Assembly: GCF_000346465.2 (NCBI RefSeq)
Contig: NC_034015.1
Span: 21,762,462-21,826,461 of the forward strand
Source of the DNA: Prunus persica
Taxonomy: Eukaryota > Streptophyta > Magnoliopsida > Rosales > Rosaceae
DNA: 64,000 nt
Reading direction: 5' to 3'
Shown: piece by piece, positions 23,993-36,400 of the stretch
Position numbering within the stretch: the first letter of the stretch is position 1
Layout: each line of letters opens with the position of its first letter
The notes under the pieces: generated by a model
What the model was told of the DNA's origin: nothing
Seen by the model: the letters and a program-made list of their open reading frames with translations, nothing else
Database searches by the model: none
Translations under genes and position numbers: made by a program

Positions 23993-24767
23993 AGAACAAA
24001 TTAAGCTGAAAAAGGAAAATGTGGGAGTTTATTCTTTAGCTTTTCTTTCCTATTTATTTTTGTTCTTGTTGGCTGTTATGGATTCTTTTTTTGCTTCCAT
24101 GGGAAATTGTACAGTAGCCCTGGAAATTCAGTTTGGACTTTTGATGTCGGTTCTCTTTGTGTTGTCATTGTTTTGTGACAATAAAGTTGGAATTTATCTA
24201 TACAAAGGAGTTTGATTTGAGATGTAGTTTCTTTCTTACAATCTCATTTACTTGGGTTCAATGAGAAGGCTGATCTAGTCTAAAAGCAAAACTAGTTCAA
24301 TGTGTCAAAACTTTGTAGATGCATTCTTTTCTTAGAGCATAAATTTGTGCAAATACGCATATGCATGCATAGTGGTGAGTCACAGAGGCTGAAGAGCTTT
24401 GGCATGAGCCCTGGACCACCTTTTTGCACCGTCAACCATGCATGCACGCTTGCTTCTACCAAAAACAAAATGTGTGGCTCTGTATGTATATACGACCTCA
24501 GAAATTTTACGAGTACATGTGCTTGTGGCTGTGATTGTGAACACGGGATGTCCATTAACATATATGAAATGAAACCCATGTTCAGGAAAATTGGAGGCGT
24601 CCCCTCTCCCCTAGCTACTTCCTTCCATGCCAAAGTACAACCTAGTGAATTTGTTACTGACAGCTAGCTAGCTGTTGTAAGTCTCTTTATTGTGTTGAGG
24701 CAAACTATTGATGAGTGGTATTCATTTCATATTAATGGTCCTTCCTGATGTAGAATGTGTATGGGGG

Positions 24768-24769
<2 letters not shown>

Positions 24770-24839
<70 letters not shown>
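24770..24839. repeat. (GA)n microsatellite
   Basis: About 70 bases of uninterrupted GA dinucleotide repeat, roughly 35 units. Length and purity suggest a highly polymorphic locus. Confidence 0.98.
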
Positions 24840-24841
<2 letters not shown>

Positions 24842-25640
24842 CCTGCATAATTGAAAATAACATGGGCCTAGATTGTTAATGTTGATTGCAATTTGCATGT
24901 TCACTATAATTTACAAAGGGGGTATGGACACTAGGAAGGAAGAAATGGAAGCAGCATGCCATGCATACCAACTTCATCATTTAAAAGATATAGGCATACA
25001 TGATATGATAACTTGCAAGCGCATGTTTCTTCTGAGAGTCAGAGTTTGATTAGTTGATGCGAGCGACGGTTTAATATTAATACTGATTAGGCTATATATG
25101 TTAATGAAGACGCATAACCTTTTCATAATAAATAACAATATATTGAAGAGCAGCATCATATCTAGCCGAATGGAAATTGGAATGGTCATCATCGTACTTT
25201 TCAATATGGGTTATAATATATAATATAGTTGGTTTGGTTGTGAAGCATTTTCGAGTTTTTAAAGTTCAATCTGGCCAAGCGTAGAAAAACAATAGCCGAA
25301 AGAAAAAGTGAGCATATTGCATACTTATCATGAGTGTCAATGTGTGTGAGTGAGTGTGAGTGTGTGTGACCACCCAACCCAAATGTCAATGATTTCATGT
25401 TTTCATATATCTACCTCATGTCATGTCTCACTTATCTTTTGACATGCGCAAGAAAGAAGAAGACATTGTTGCTCGTGTACGTAGGTGTGTAGTGTAGATA
25501 ACCTCCTCTTATTTGCATGCGTGCAAAAATTGAAGGCAAAAGTCTGAAGGGCTTTTATTTTGTTGTCCTCACAGTCAGTCACTCCACATGGAGCATCAGT
25601 ATTATATTACCATTACCAGCAGCTTATTTAAGCACTGGTC

Positions 25641-25642
<2 letters not shown>

Positions 25643-25695
<53 letters not shown>
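25643..25695. repeat. (GA)n microsatellite
   Basis: About 53 bases of perfect GA repeat, roughly 26 units, 800 bp from a similar array in the same orientation. Confidence 0.98.
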
Positions 25696-25696
<1 letters not shown>

Positions 25697-26919
25697 ATTT
25701 TTGGATACATCACATTGATTCATGTCTTGTTTCTAAAACTAATTTCTTGATTTTTTGTTTTCAGCAAGCATATGCATATATGATTGCTTCGGCTTGCTTT
25801 AGCTTTTTGGTTTGGTGCCTGCCTGCCTGGTGGGTGAATCAATTTATGGAATGAACATGAAGCTGAGCTGAAGATTATCTGTATCTCTTCAGCTTTATGT
25901 CACTATTTTATTTTTCTGTTTAATTCACAATCTGTTCCACACATATTTACCATGATTATTACAGCTTTATCATGTCTCAGCCAAATCTAATTATGTTCTG
26001 GTAATTTGTTAACCATAACTTTTACCCTTTGGATCATTTTCCTACTTTTACATAGTGTGGGTATGGGGCAGCTCAAAGTATGATAGTTTTTCAGCCAACC
26101 ACCAGAAGTGGAAGAATTCAGAATTCAGAATGAAGGTGAAATTTTCCCTGTCCTCAAATTTGGGCTTGCCAGTTTCTTTAGCTCACGGTGTGTTGTGAAG
26201 TGAAATTATTTCTTCATTCAGTCACAAGTTGTGGGTATGTAATGTCTGGGGCATATAAACAAAATTCTTCATCAAGTGTTTAATTTATAAGATGTAAGCT
26301 AATAATATAAGCATTTTTGTATCCAAGAATTTGGTTTTGTTAGGGAATAATTGGATGGGCCCGTATAGCGTTTTGTATGCATCGGGCATCGGATTCTTTG
26401 GTTCGGTCCAAGTCCAACGCAACATCTTTACAAGAGGTGAGGGGAGACGTGTATCGTTTCAAATGTGTAACAATTTTTTAAACATACCACAAATTTCTGG
26501 AATAATATAATTTAAAATCAAAAATAAAAAAAGGCTTTCTTTTTTCTATATTAAAAATCAGTCTTTAAAAATACTCATCGAAGTAAAATCAATGGTTTTT
26601 AGGCACATGATGATAATAAAAAATTGAAAATGATAGGGGAAAAAAAACCAAAAAAAAAGGGGATGGATAATTCCCTTTCCTATTCTTTTTGGATAAGTTT
26701 ATAGGAGACAAGGGAGCGAATGAAGAGGGGCTAAACACTAACCATTGATCTAACGGTGGAGATTTGATCTCCTTAACTAGGGTTACGATATGACCTAGAA
26801 GGCTTTGAATATAGAGCCCGTCACACCTCTTGAACCAGAAGTCGTCCTCTTCGTTATTTTGGTAGAAAAGAAAAAGAAGAGGAACAGAGAAGCTTACTAA
26901 GCTCGACAGAGAGAGAAAG

Positions 26920-28874
26920 ATGTCTGACGAGGAGCACCAGTTCGAATCCAAGGCCGATGCTGGGGCTTCCAAGACCTACCCTCAGCAGGCTGGTACCATT
27001 CGCAAGAATGGTTACATAGTCATCAAGGCCAGGCCTTGCAAGGTTTCTTCTATTCTCTCTCCTTTGTTTTTCGAATGATGCATGTTTTAGATTTTTTTTT
27101 GGGTGAGAATTCATCTGGGTTTGTACGATTTCGCCAGATCTCTACCGGTTCCTTGATTTTAATTGAAATTTGCTGCTTTTACTGGTTTGTTTTTGGGGTT
27201 TACTTAACTTATTCGTGCTTGGAGGAAATTAATCTATCTTTGTTAGTTACAAGGTTGCTATGTTTATTCTTGAGGATGATAACTACTTGAAGTTGTTAAT
27301 GATGTTGTCAAAAGATTTGTCATGTGGGGTTGCGTACAGGATGAGAGTTTATTTGTTGGAAGTTATGTTTTAATATCTCCTTTTGTTGGTAATTACGGGG
27401 CTTTGCGGATGAGGTTTTGCTGCTTAGCACACTTCATGCATCCATATACAAATAGAACTGGGTATCACACTTTCCCTTACTCAATTCCCAGATGTTCTCA
27501 TTAGGATTCGCATTGAAATCCATGACATTCCTGTGCCGGTGTAAACTTGGTTGTTACAGTGTGGGAATTAGGATCTAAATTTGTTCTGCTGTAAATCTAC
27601 TCATTAACCATAAATTCCAGTTTTCATTTTTCAAAACTTGATTAAACTGAAGTGTTATTGCTTCGCATCCTTATAAAATCAGTACAACGTGACTCAAGAA
27701 ATTTCACAATACTGAGTTTCCATGGCCTACCCAACTTATATTTTCCCTGTAAATATGTTTTTGTGAATACGTTTTCCTCCTTATGCGTAATTCATTTCGT
27801 TTTATAGATTAATTTCCTTATTTTGTTGTAGTTTTGCAGTCTCGAGTTAGTCATCCAATTTATTCGTTAATATCCTGTTTGCTCGCTGAACAGGTTGTTG
27901 AAGTCTCCACTTCAAAAACTGGCAAGCACGGTCATGCAAAGTGCCACTTTGTTGCAATTGATATTTTTAATGGAAAGAAACTTGAAGATATTGTTCCTTC
28001 ATCCCACAACTGTGATGTAATGCTTTCTCTAAACTTGAATTTTGCGTCTCTGATTTCCGTGTATGTGCTGTATTTCTTGGTTGCAAGTTAACTCATCCGT
28101 TCTTCCATATACTTACCGTTCAGGTTCCTCATGTCAACCGTACTGACTACCAGCTGATTGATATCTCTGAAGATGGTTTTGTAAGTCCTCTGACCAATTA
28201 GTACCAAAACATGGCATCAGAAATTTTGATTGCTATGCGAATTTATGTCCATTTTGATGATAATGATGATACCAAGGGAGACAAACTTGCGTTCATTTGC
28301 AAAACGTGAGATGCGTCTCTTTAGATTTTGCAGCAGGGATTTATGTTTTGGAGTTAAACAAAATATTTTCCCCTGTTTGTGTTATGTTAAAAAAATGTAA
28401 TAAGTTTCTTGTAACATGCATTTACCTGTTTAATACATACCGATAACAGATACACAATATACATATGTGCAAAACTGGAAACTTGACTACCTAAAAGTTA
28501 AAACAGAAATTTCACCTGTGAGATGGAAGGGCATGATGAGACAAGTAGTTGCCTGCCTTCCGTTTTATATAAACTAACTGGAGTTGGGTGTCTTGTAGGT
28601 GAGTCTTTTAACTGAAAATGGAAACACCAAGGATGATCTGAGGCTTCCCACCGATGAAAGTCTGCTTAGCCAGGTATGTCATTGACAAAGTTTTCCTATA
28701 GTCAAAGTTGCTTGATTGTATCTGTTTTCTTTGTAGACTAAAATCTTTCTTTCGTATTCTCCTTTATAGATTAAAGATGGGTTTGCTGATGGAAAGGATC
28801 TTGTGGTGACTGTCATGTCTGCAATGGGAGAGGAGCAGATCTGTGCTCTCAAGGATATTGGTCCTAAGAACTAA
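26920..28874 (+). CDS. eIF5A: eukaryotic translation initiation factor 5A
   Basis: eIF5A is the hypusinated factor that helps ribosomes through difficult peptide bonds and in termination. Five exons (26920-27042, 27894-28016, 28124-28180, 28599-28673, 28770-28874) join in frame to 160 aa, the normal length. The hypusination loop [12 protein letters not shown] is intact, with the modified lysine at K52. The SH3-like N-terminal domain is followed by the OB-fold C-terminal domain ending ALKDIGPKN. The start at 26920 gives the typical acidic N-terminus [11 protein letters not shown]. Intron 1 is the longest (851 bp). AATAAA occurs at 29241-29246. The next gene is convergent, about 750 bp away. 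Confidence 0.98.
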
Positions 28875-29620
28875 GTATGATGCTGTAGCAGTAGCTGTAG
28901 CCGATGGCAAGACTTTCTTCGTTTTTTATTTTTTCTTGTGGAACTGTTGCTAACAGGGAGGTTTATCAACCATATTTCTGTGCAATGAACCGTTATTTTA
29001 AATGGTATTTTAGCTTGCCAAGCTTGTAAAAGTGATGACGCAAATTTAAGGCTGCTGATCCCTTGCAAAGGGAGCTTGCTGCATATCTATTAAACTATTT
29101 TTCTTGGCTTTTTCCAGCAAAAGAAAAATATTTCTGTTTAATTTTTCAATTAATGCTCGTTTTGTGATGTCGCATGTTTCGGGATCCTTATTGATGTTAC
29201 TCATCAATCTTGTTAATGGCTTTACTTTTGGGTCTCTTTGAATAAATCTATGAATCTGTTGGCATTAGGTTTGATGACGTTGCTGTGGTCTTTCTGGATG
29301 TAATTTGCCCTCAAAAGGCTTTTTTGTTAGTTTAACCTAGATTCCATGTTCGTATGCGATGATGTTGTCTCTGCTATATCCTCAAAAACCAGACGAGAAA
29401 AAAAACGTTTACACATGCACACGCGGGTGCACTTGGGAATTGCAGCTCTTTCCTTTGAAATAGAACAAATATTACATATATCTTGCTTATAATACATCTT
29501 GATATCTTGGGGAAGAAAAATGTCTTGACAACGAAGAGCTCCAGTATAATAATAAGATATGATAAACGAAACACATAACCCCAAAAGATTGAAAACAAAG
29601 AGAAAGCAGACAAGAAAATA

Positions 29621-31878
29621 TCACGAGGAATCTTTACTTGACGAGGAACTGCCATAGATGTAGCAGCCAAAGCCCCAAAATGTGACGACCAGAGAGAGGA
29701 TCTTCAAGCCGCTCATTGGGTCTTTTAACAAAATGACCGCCGCAATGCTTGTGAGGGGTACCCTTATTGCATTCAGGACACCCGCAAGAACAGTGGACGA
29801 CAAAAAAAGCACAGCAACACTCCCTAATACCCCCAACTGGAAACTGATGGTGCTCCAAATGAGAACAAGGTAATAAGAAGATTTACCACCCTCGAAACTT
29901 CTGGCCTCATATTTCATTCTCTGAAAATCGTTGTTCACAATTACTCCAATCGTGGTAAATACAAACGCAAACAAAGAGACCATCACTTGCTGCTCCAACA
30001 CAACATGGAAGGACCTTCTACCAACTAGCTTCACGAAAACTAGCTCCGAAAGAGCAAATATGAGTCCGTGGAGAGCAGACCCTAAAATATCCCATATAAA
30101 ACCCCAAATGTATTGCTTATCAGTGACATTTCCATATCTGTCTGAATCTGAATCCAAAGCAATGATGGTCATAGCAGCAGTAATGACAACAACAGCGTTT
30201 ACTATTGCGGCGTTTAGCTTGTTCTTCACAAGTAGATATCCAAACAATGCAGAAAATACTAGAGATGATGATGCGAGAAGAGAAGCAGTAGATGCTGGGA
30301 GGTAAGCATATGCATAAGCATACATGAGGTTGTCAGCAGCACTTAAGAGACCAAGCACAATATAAGAAAAAGTAAGTTTTAAAGTGAGGGGAGTAGGAGA
30401 GGTTTTGCAGACCAAGTATGTAGGGAACAAGATCAAAGCAGTCAGAGGCCACCCTGCAACTGCCACCCATGAAATGATCCACTTGCTAGTGCCACCATTG
30501 GCATAATAGACACGAGACAGAAGGCTTGATGCAGGGAACGCTACGAGCATTGCCGCACTGCTTAGAACAAGAAGAATCCAATGTGAGATTGGCTTTCTTT
30601 TGTATGCTTCCCTAGCCCTCGCCTCAAAGGCAGAAACCCGGCCCCATAACGAAACTGGGAGATTTGATGGTTCCTCCTCCATTCTCCTCCCTGACATGAA
30701 TATATATGATCATGAGAAAATATCAATATTAACAAGCCCATAAAATAGCAATCGATCTTATTCATCCTCTCCTTTTATCTCATTTCCTCAAAATTCAAAT
30801 CTTACCCATTTAACTCCATTTAAACAGAATCCAACAGTTATTTTTCTCATCCTCTCGACCAAAAATTCTAGATTTTTTTTCATTTTCTGAAGTTATCCAC
30901 CACTCAGTCAAGATAAATTCATTGAATTCTGGTTAAATGAGCTTAAAATGGATGATAATTGAGGGAAAGAAGGGAAAGGAGGGAAAGAAATCCAAACTAA
31001 TTTTTTTTGGATCTTAGTACCCTGACTTAGATACCTGCCGTGCAAAATCATGGCTTCAAATTAACCACATTTTTCTTTTTCTTTTTCCCATGAAGAGGAA
31101 GAGCACTTGATGTGATAAGTATAAGCAGTAAATGCACAGTATTGAACCCACCATGAAACTATACTGATGTAGAACAAGAAGAGAATTAGAGTGGAGGGGA
31201 ACATAGGATAGGGGAGGAGAGAAGAAGAAGAACAAGACAGAGGCAAAATAAAAAAGAAGTAGGAACCAAACCAGAAGCAAACTACAGCTAACCAGCATCT
31301 CTACAGTAAAAGAAACCAAATACAATCCCTAAATCAAATAAAATCACTACACACAACTTCAAAGGAAACTAACTAAAATCTACATGAATAAACCCAATTT
31401 CTAAGCTTATTTGGATGCATAAAATAACTGCAACTTCTCTTCTTCTATCTGTCTCCTAATAGCTCTTTTAGTCTACTACAACTAAGGCAGTTTGCTGTAT
31501 ACAGAAGAAAACAGCTGAGGCCATAAAAGCCATTAAGCTTAAAGATTTGAACTTTGAAGAACAAAATAACAAGCAAACAGAAAAAGTTAAAAGTTAAAAA
31601 GAAAACAGCTCAATATCAGTACTGCTACTGAAGAGCAATGCATTGGACAAGCGAACAGAAAAAGTGAACAGTGCATACTTTTCAATTCTAATTTTCCATA
31701 CAGCGACACAGATTATCCACCCATCACACACCAGCAGGAATTTCGATTGAATTTTCTCTCTCAAGCAACCAACCAACCAATCAGCATCAAAATGAAAAGA
31801 AAAAGAAAAACAGAAATCAATAAAAAGAAGTGAAATTGAGTAAAGAAAAGGCTAACCTGACTCCAGCAGCGGCTGCAT
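29621..31878 (-). CDS. PUP11: purine permease-like transporter (PUP11-like)
   Basis: A drug/metabolite-transporter superfamily protein of the plant purine permease group, whose better-known members move adenine, cytokinins or related bases across membranes. The main exon is 29621-30690. I add a small first coding exon, 31857-31878, because its 22 nt (MQPLLES plus one base) splice at GT-AG sites in frame into GRRMEEEPSNLP. This gives 363 aa. The ATG at 30695-30697 would lie in the intron just before the acceptor, so it is probably not the start. About ten hydrophobic segments are visible, from HWILLVLSSAAMLVAF to LSLVVTFWGFGCYIYG. The substrate cannot be told from sequence. The gene is convergent with eIF5A and divergent from the WRKY gene. 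Confidence 0.85.
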
Positions 31879-32254
31879 TAAATGAGGATGGCAGTGAGAG
31901 CCTATAGGGTAGAGAATAGCTATAGAGTATTTTGGAGGTGAAGACAAGACGGAAGCGAATTGAAGTGAAAAGGATGCGTTTGCGTAATCCGGAGCATGCA
32001 AGTACAAGTCACATAGTTTTTGTTCTGGGGTTGGGTTTAGATAGGTTGTGAATTCATTGATCTACTTGTATTAGTTGTTGTTGTGAACGTGTTCTTTCTC
32101 AACTCCAACGGGGTTGGGTTGGGTAAATTTGGGTGACTACTTTTCGGGATATCTGGATGGACTGGACTCTGTGTAAAGGAATGTTTATTTATTTATTTAT
32201 TCAGGACTGTATTCCCAAGTCTGGAGGATGATGACGGAGACGGCCTCATTAATT

Positions 32255-32312
32255 TCAATTTTCAACCCTTTTTTTTTTTTTTTTTTTTTCGTAACTCAAT
32301 TTTCAACCCTTT
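32255..32312. repeat. 17-bp direct repeat flanking a poly-T insert
   Basis: TCAATTTTCAACCCTTT occurs at 32255-32271 and again at 32296-32312. Between them lie a run of 18 T and the six bases CGTAAC. This looks like a target-site duplication around a very short poly(A)-ended retroposed fragment in minus orientation. Confidence 0.6.
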
Positions 32313-32839
32313 AAATATATAAAACTCATCATAAATATGTACATATATCTTCCTCGTCGTCTATGCGAATCGAAATGATTTTGGAAAAGAACTTTGTCTT
32401 CTGCTCTATATCTTGATTGGACAACAAACGGCCACGTGCTCAGAGTTCTACCATCAGCGTTTGCGTTTCTGTTCTTGGTAGTCGTATTAACTTTCTCGCA
32501 AGAATCTCCCTTTAATCTTTAACAAAGAAAGCAGTTTAATTAGGAGCCTTCCAATCCATAACAAAAACGGCAAAGTGGTAATTGCGTTCTCACTTACGAA
32601 AAGGGTTTTCCACTATAACCACAAACTCTTCTTCCAACAATTAATATTCTCAATAAACTACACTTTTTATTTTATTTTATATAAGACCACAGCCACAACT
32701 TAAATAAGAATACATTCTAATTTTGATATTGATATAAAAAATTGATAAGCGAATTTTATTTTTTACCTTTGTGTATATGCAAGATAAGCGGTTCGTAATT
32801 ATTTGGTCTAAAGACATGAATTTATTTTTGAGAGATCGC

Positions 32840-32905
32840 GAATTCAAATTTTAAGATTTCACACGAATTCAAATCTTAAGTGTTCACATGAATTCAAATT
32901 TTTTA
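32840..32905. repeat. short tandem repeat, about 26-bp unit
   Basis: The motif GAATTCAAAT with A/T-rich extension appears three times, near 32839, 32865 and 32891, spaced about 26 bp. The copies are imperfect. The region is otherwise AT-rich and noncoding. Confidence 0.55.
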
Positions 32906-33186
32906 AAAAATAATTGTTATATAAAAAAGAATAAGGTTGTAAATGATATGAAATAATGTTGATAAATAAAATATTGTCATACAAATTGAGGTTAAAAATT
33001 AAAAGCAAAATTCGAGGTTGAACTCCTAAAGTGATGAGCCAATAAATAAGGGAAGAGAATGAGTAGAATATCACTTTTTAGGTGCTTATAACATCTGACT
33101 AAATTAATACAAGATTTTTATTTAAACACACAAATTACAGAAAATGGGTCACTATGTCCGAGTCCAAACGGCGGCCGAAAGGAAAC

Positions 33187-33290
33187 CGTCAAGTCAACAA
33201 AACAACGGTGATCCCCGCATCTGATGTAACGCAGATATTAACGGCTTCGGTTACACCGTCATAAAAACCACCTGAGTCAACGCCAGTCAA
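33187..33290 (-). promoter_or_regulatory. W-box cluster upstream of the WRKY gene
   Basis: AGTCAA (reverse complement TTGACT, the WRKY-binding W-box) occurs at 33192-33197, 33275-33280 and 33285-33290, with an adjacent TTGACG-type core at 33187-33192. Clusters of this kind are typical of WRKY promoters under auto- or cross-regulation. Function here is inferred. Confidence 0.55.
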
Positions 33291-33478
33291 AGACACATAT
33301 ATCCCCACAACATCTCTCTCTCTCTCTCTCTCTCTCTCCCCTTAATCTATAAGCCGGTACACAGAATCCAAAACATTTTTCGGTTTCGGTCTCATTTTCG
33401 GGGTCGATTTTGGACACTATAAAAGTCACAGTACCAACAGTTGCGAAAAACTTTACTCTCTTAGAGTGACAATCGGCC

Positions 33479-36400
33479 ATGGCTGAGCACGAGAGCTTCG
33501 ATGCTCTCCAAGTAGAAAAGCTAAAGCCAAACGAACAAGAAGAAGAAGAAGATGAAGAAGGGGATGAAGATGAAGACGAGGACGAAGAAGGAAAGCGACT
33601 CGGTGAAATTCAGCTGGGCGAGTTACAGAACTCTGCACCAGAGTCAAGAGAGACGCAATTAGAAACCCTAGCGGTGCCTTCTACGTTGGAATCATCAGAG
33701 AACGATCAGTGTGCAGGTAAGCTTTGTTCTTCGGAAACGGTGTGTTAGTTTTTGGAAGAAAAAAAAATGTTTTTTTGTTTTTATATTTTATATAGCTTTA
33801 GTGCTTGGTGGGATTATAGTGAACGGGGTGATCTTGTGTGGTTGATCCCACAGGTTTTCAGGTTAACTCCACGTCACAGTCGATTGATGGAGCTCAATTA
33901 CAGGTTAGAAGCTCATTCACATCCAATTTCTAAACTTTTGATCTTTGGCTAAGTGAATTGTGAGCACTTTTATTTGCGTGATATTACTTTTGTGAATTTC
34001 TGTTTGCTTGACTTTTGTTTTTTGGGCCGGAGTGAGGGGGGACGTATAAATATATCACGGATTGGGAGAAGTCGTGTGCAAGGGTGCTGGTGGAAATTGT
34101 TTTGCATTCTTGCAGTTTTTTGTTTATGAATTTTCCTTGGAATTGAAATCTATGAGTGCCTTTTCATGGGGACAGAGCAAAAATGTTTGTTAAAGTTCTT
34201 GTTTGAGGGTTGAAATCATGAATCCGAAATCCTTGTGATTGTAGCCTCGCAGTTTTTGTGAAGCCCTCTAGGTACAAAGTAGGGAGAGAGCCACAAGTGA
34301 AGAGGAGTGTCAGGTTGCAAAATAATTCTTAGCCTGTATCGCTTTTGGAGTAGTGATAACCAAAGTAAAATCTTTTCCTCTTTCCTTTTGAACTTATGTG
34401 TCAAAAAGGAAAAAAATAAAAAATAAAGAGATATTATCTCACATACTGTTTGCTTTCTGGAGAGGTGGATTATATGTCAAAATGAAGAGAATGTTTTAGT
34501 AATAGGAAAGAAAGTCATAGAAGAGACAGTAAGAAGCATAAAATCTGCATTAATGAAAGCTAGTACTTAGCTATTAATCACTCGAAAGAGGCAACCTTGT
34601 CAGCTAAAGTGTCCACTTTCAAGGTTTCTGGTTCTTGGACTTGTAATAAAACAAGTCCAACATGGAAAAAAAATTCACTTTAATACAACACCCCAGGTAC
34701 CCTACATCATATGTGGGATGAGATCCTACGACAGGCAATATTAAACTCAAACGCAACAATTCAAAAAAAGTATCATTTTTCAGAGGATTGGCTGGAAGTT
34801 AGAAAACTTGACCACTTAGTGATCAGATAATATCAGAAGACAAAATGATTGGATTTTATGACTGATGGAACAGGCCAATACATTTAACAATAAAAACTTT
34901 CAGTCTATATGTGTGAGGAACAGGCCAACTTAATTGACCTTACATCATGTCATTTAGACCTCTTACAGCGTAACTTGAGGCGCGGGTCTTCCTTATGACA
35001 AATTCTAGATGCACATTCATGGCAATCTGAATGGGTCTTGGATGCATCTTGTATCACGTAATTTGAATCATGTGCAACTCCAGAATGTTATACCTCTCAT
35101 TATCATAAGTCAAATATCTGGTTCCTTGTGTTTCACTTGTATAATTATTTTCCTTGTTCTCTCTCAGGAGCAACTTGGGGTGAGCCACCAAGAAATTTTG
35201 GCAATTGTAACACACCAGGATGCTCAGATGCAGACACAAAGTCCGGTTCAGTTGGCTGTTTATCCAACTCCGTTGTCAGAACTATCACCAACTTCTGTTA
35301 CACAATCCATTCAGACTCAGACACAAAGTCCGCTTCAGTTGACTGTTTATCCAACTCCGTTGTCAGAACTATCACCAACTTCTGTTACGCAATCCATTTC
35401 ATCTGCTCCCAGCCCGATTCTGCTAGAACAAAAACTGCCACCAGAAAAGGTTAATACTTTATGTACACCAGAGGTGGACAAGCAAAATTCTTCTGACCAT
35501 AAATTTATATCTTCTGTTCCTCTGGTGAAGACATCTGCTTCTGATGGTTACAACTGGAGAAAATATGGTCAGAAGCAAGTGAAGAGTCCTCAAGGTTCTC
35601 GAAGTTATTATAGGTGCACATATTCTGAGTGTTATGCCAAGAAGATTGAATGCTGTGACCACTCGGGCTATGTAACAGAGATTGTTTACAAAAGCCAACA
35701 TACTCATGAGCCCCCTCGAAAAAGTAACTGCACAAAGGAAAGTAAACTTGCATTATCTGCTGAGTGTGTAAGGAATAGTGTTACAGAACATCCTTGCAGA
35801 ACAGTTAATGATTCAGAGCCGTCCACATCCTCAAAAGAACGTATTCAAGAAACACCCTCAATTCCTGAAAGAAAGCGGCAAAGCCCAAGTGACTCTGATG
35901 GTAATGGTGATGTTAAGATCAAGGAGGAGCATGGTGATGGTGATGAACCAGAACCCAAACGAAGGCAAGTTTACTCGTAGCTTTTGTTTCCTCTTCCCAT
36001 GCTGTATTTTGTAACATACTTGTTCAAAGGAGTAGAAATTTACCTGGTTTTCATATACTCTCTGCTTATTGATAACCAGAGTGAAGAAAAGCAACTTAGA
36101 GTATTCAACTTCTCTCCTAAAACCTGGCAAGAAACCTAAATTTGTTGTGCATGCGGCGGGGGATGTTGGAATATCAGGTGATGGATACAGATGGCGCAAA
36201 TACGGACAGAAGATGGTGAAAGGAAATCCGCATCCCAGGTATGCCCATTTCCTTCATATTTTTTTCTTTGTAGCTTGATATATTGACCTAATTAATCAGC
36301 ATCTGGGGTTCAGATTCAGTATTTTATGTTATTAAAAGATGTTAGGCATATGTTCTCTTTACATAAACTTCATCCCTGCCTTTGTGCTAGACTTATCTAC

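Larger units (their letters stand above)
24216..26919. other. intergenic region between receptor kinase and eIF5A
   Basis: Roughly 2.7 kb without a recognisable gene. An open frame of 121 codons at 24302-24667 has no domain and a cysteine-rich translation that looks accidental, and the minus strand is equally open there. The region contains two long (GA)n microsatellites and, near 25330-25370, a (GT)n-rich stretch. The last 300 bases are the eIF5A promoter and leader. Confidence 0.5.
31879..33478. promoter_or_regulatory. divergent intergenic region between PUP and WRKY genes
   Basis: The 1.6 kb between the two start codons holds the PUP promoter (left) and the WRKY promoter (right). Within it are a poly-T flanked by a direct repeat (32255-32312), short tandem repeats with GAATTCAAAT at about 32840-32905, a W-box cluster near 33187-33290, a (CT)n tract at about 33314-33340 and a TATA box, TATAAAA, at 33418-33424. 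No coding sequence is visible. Confidence 0.5.

Noticed and set aside
24302..24667. 121-codon open frame on the plus strand
   Set aside because: No domain, no plausible splice partners, cysteine-rich translation, and the opposite strand is open over the same stretch; likely chance.
24216..26900. Possible microRNA precursor in the large intergenic gap
   Set aside because: I compared by eye with well-known plant microRNA families and found no match or convincing hairpin.
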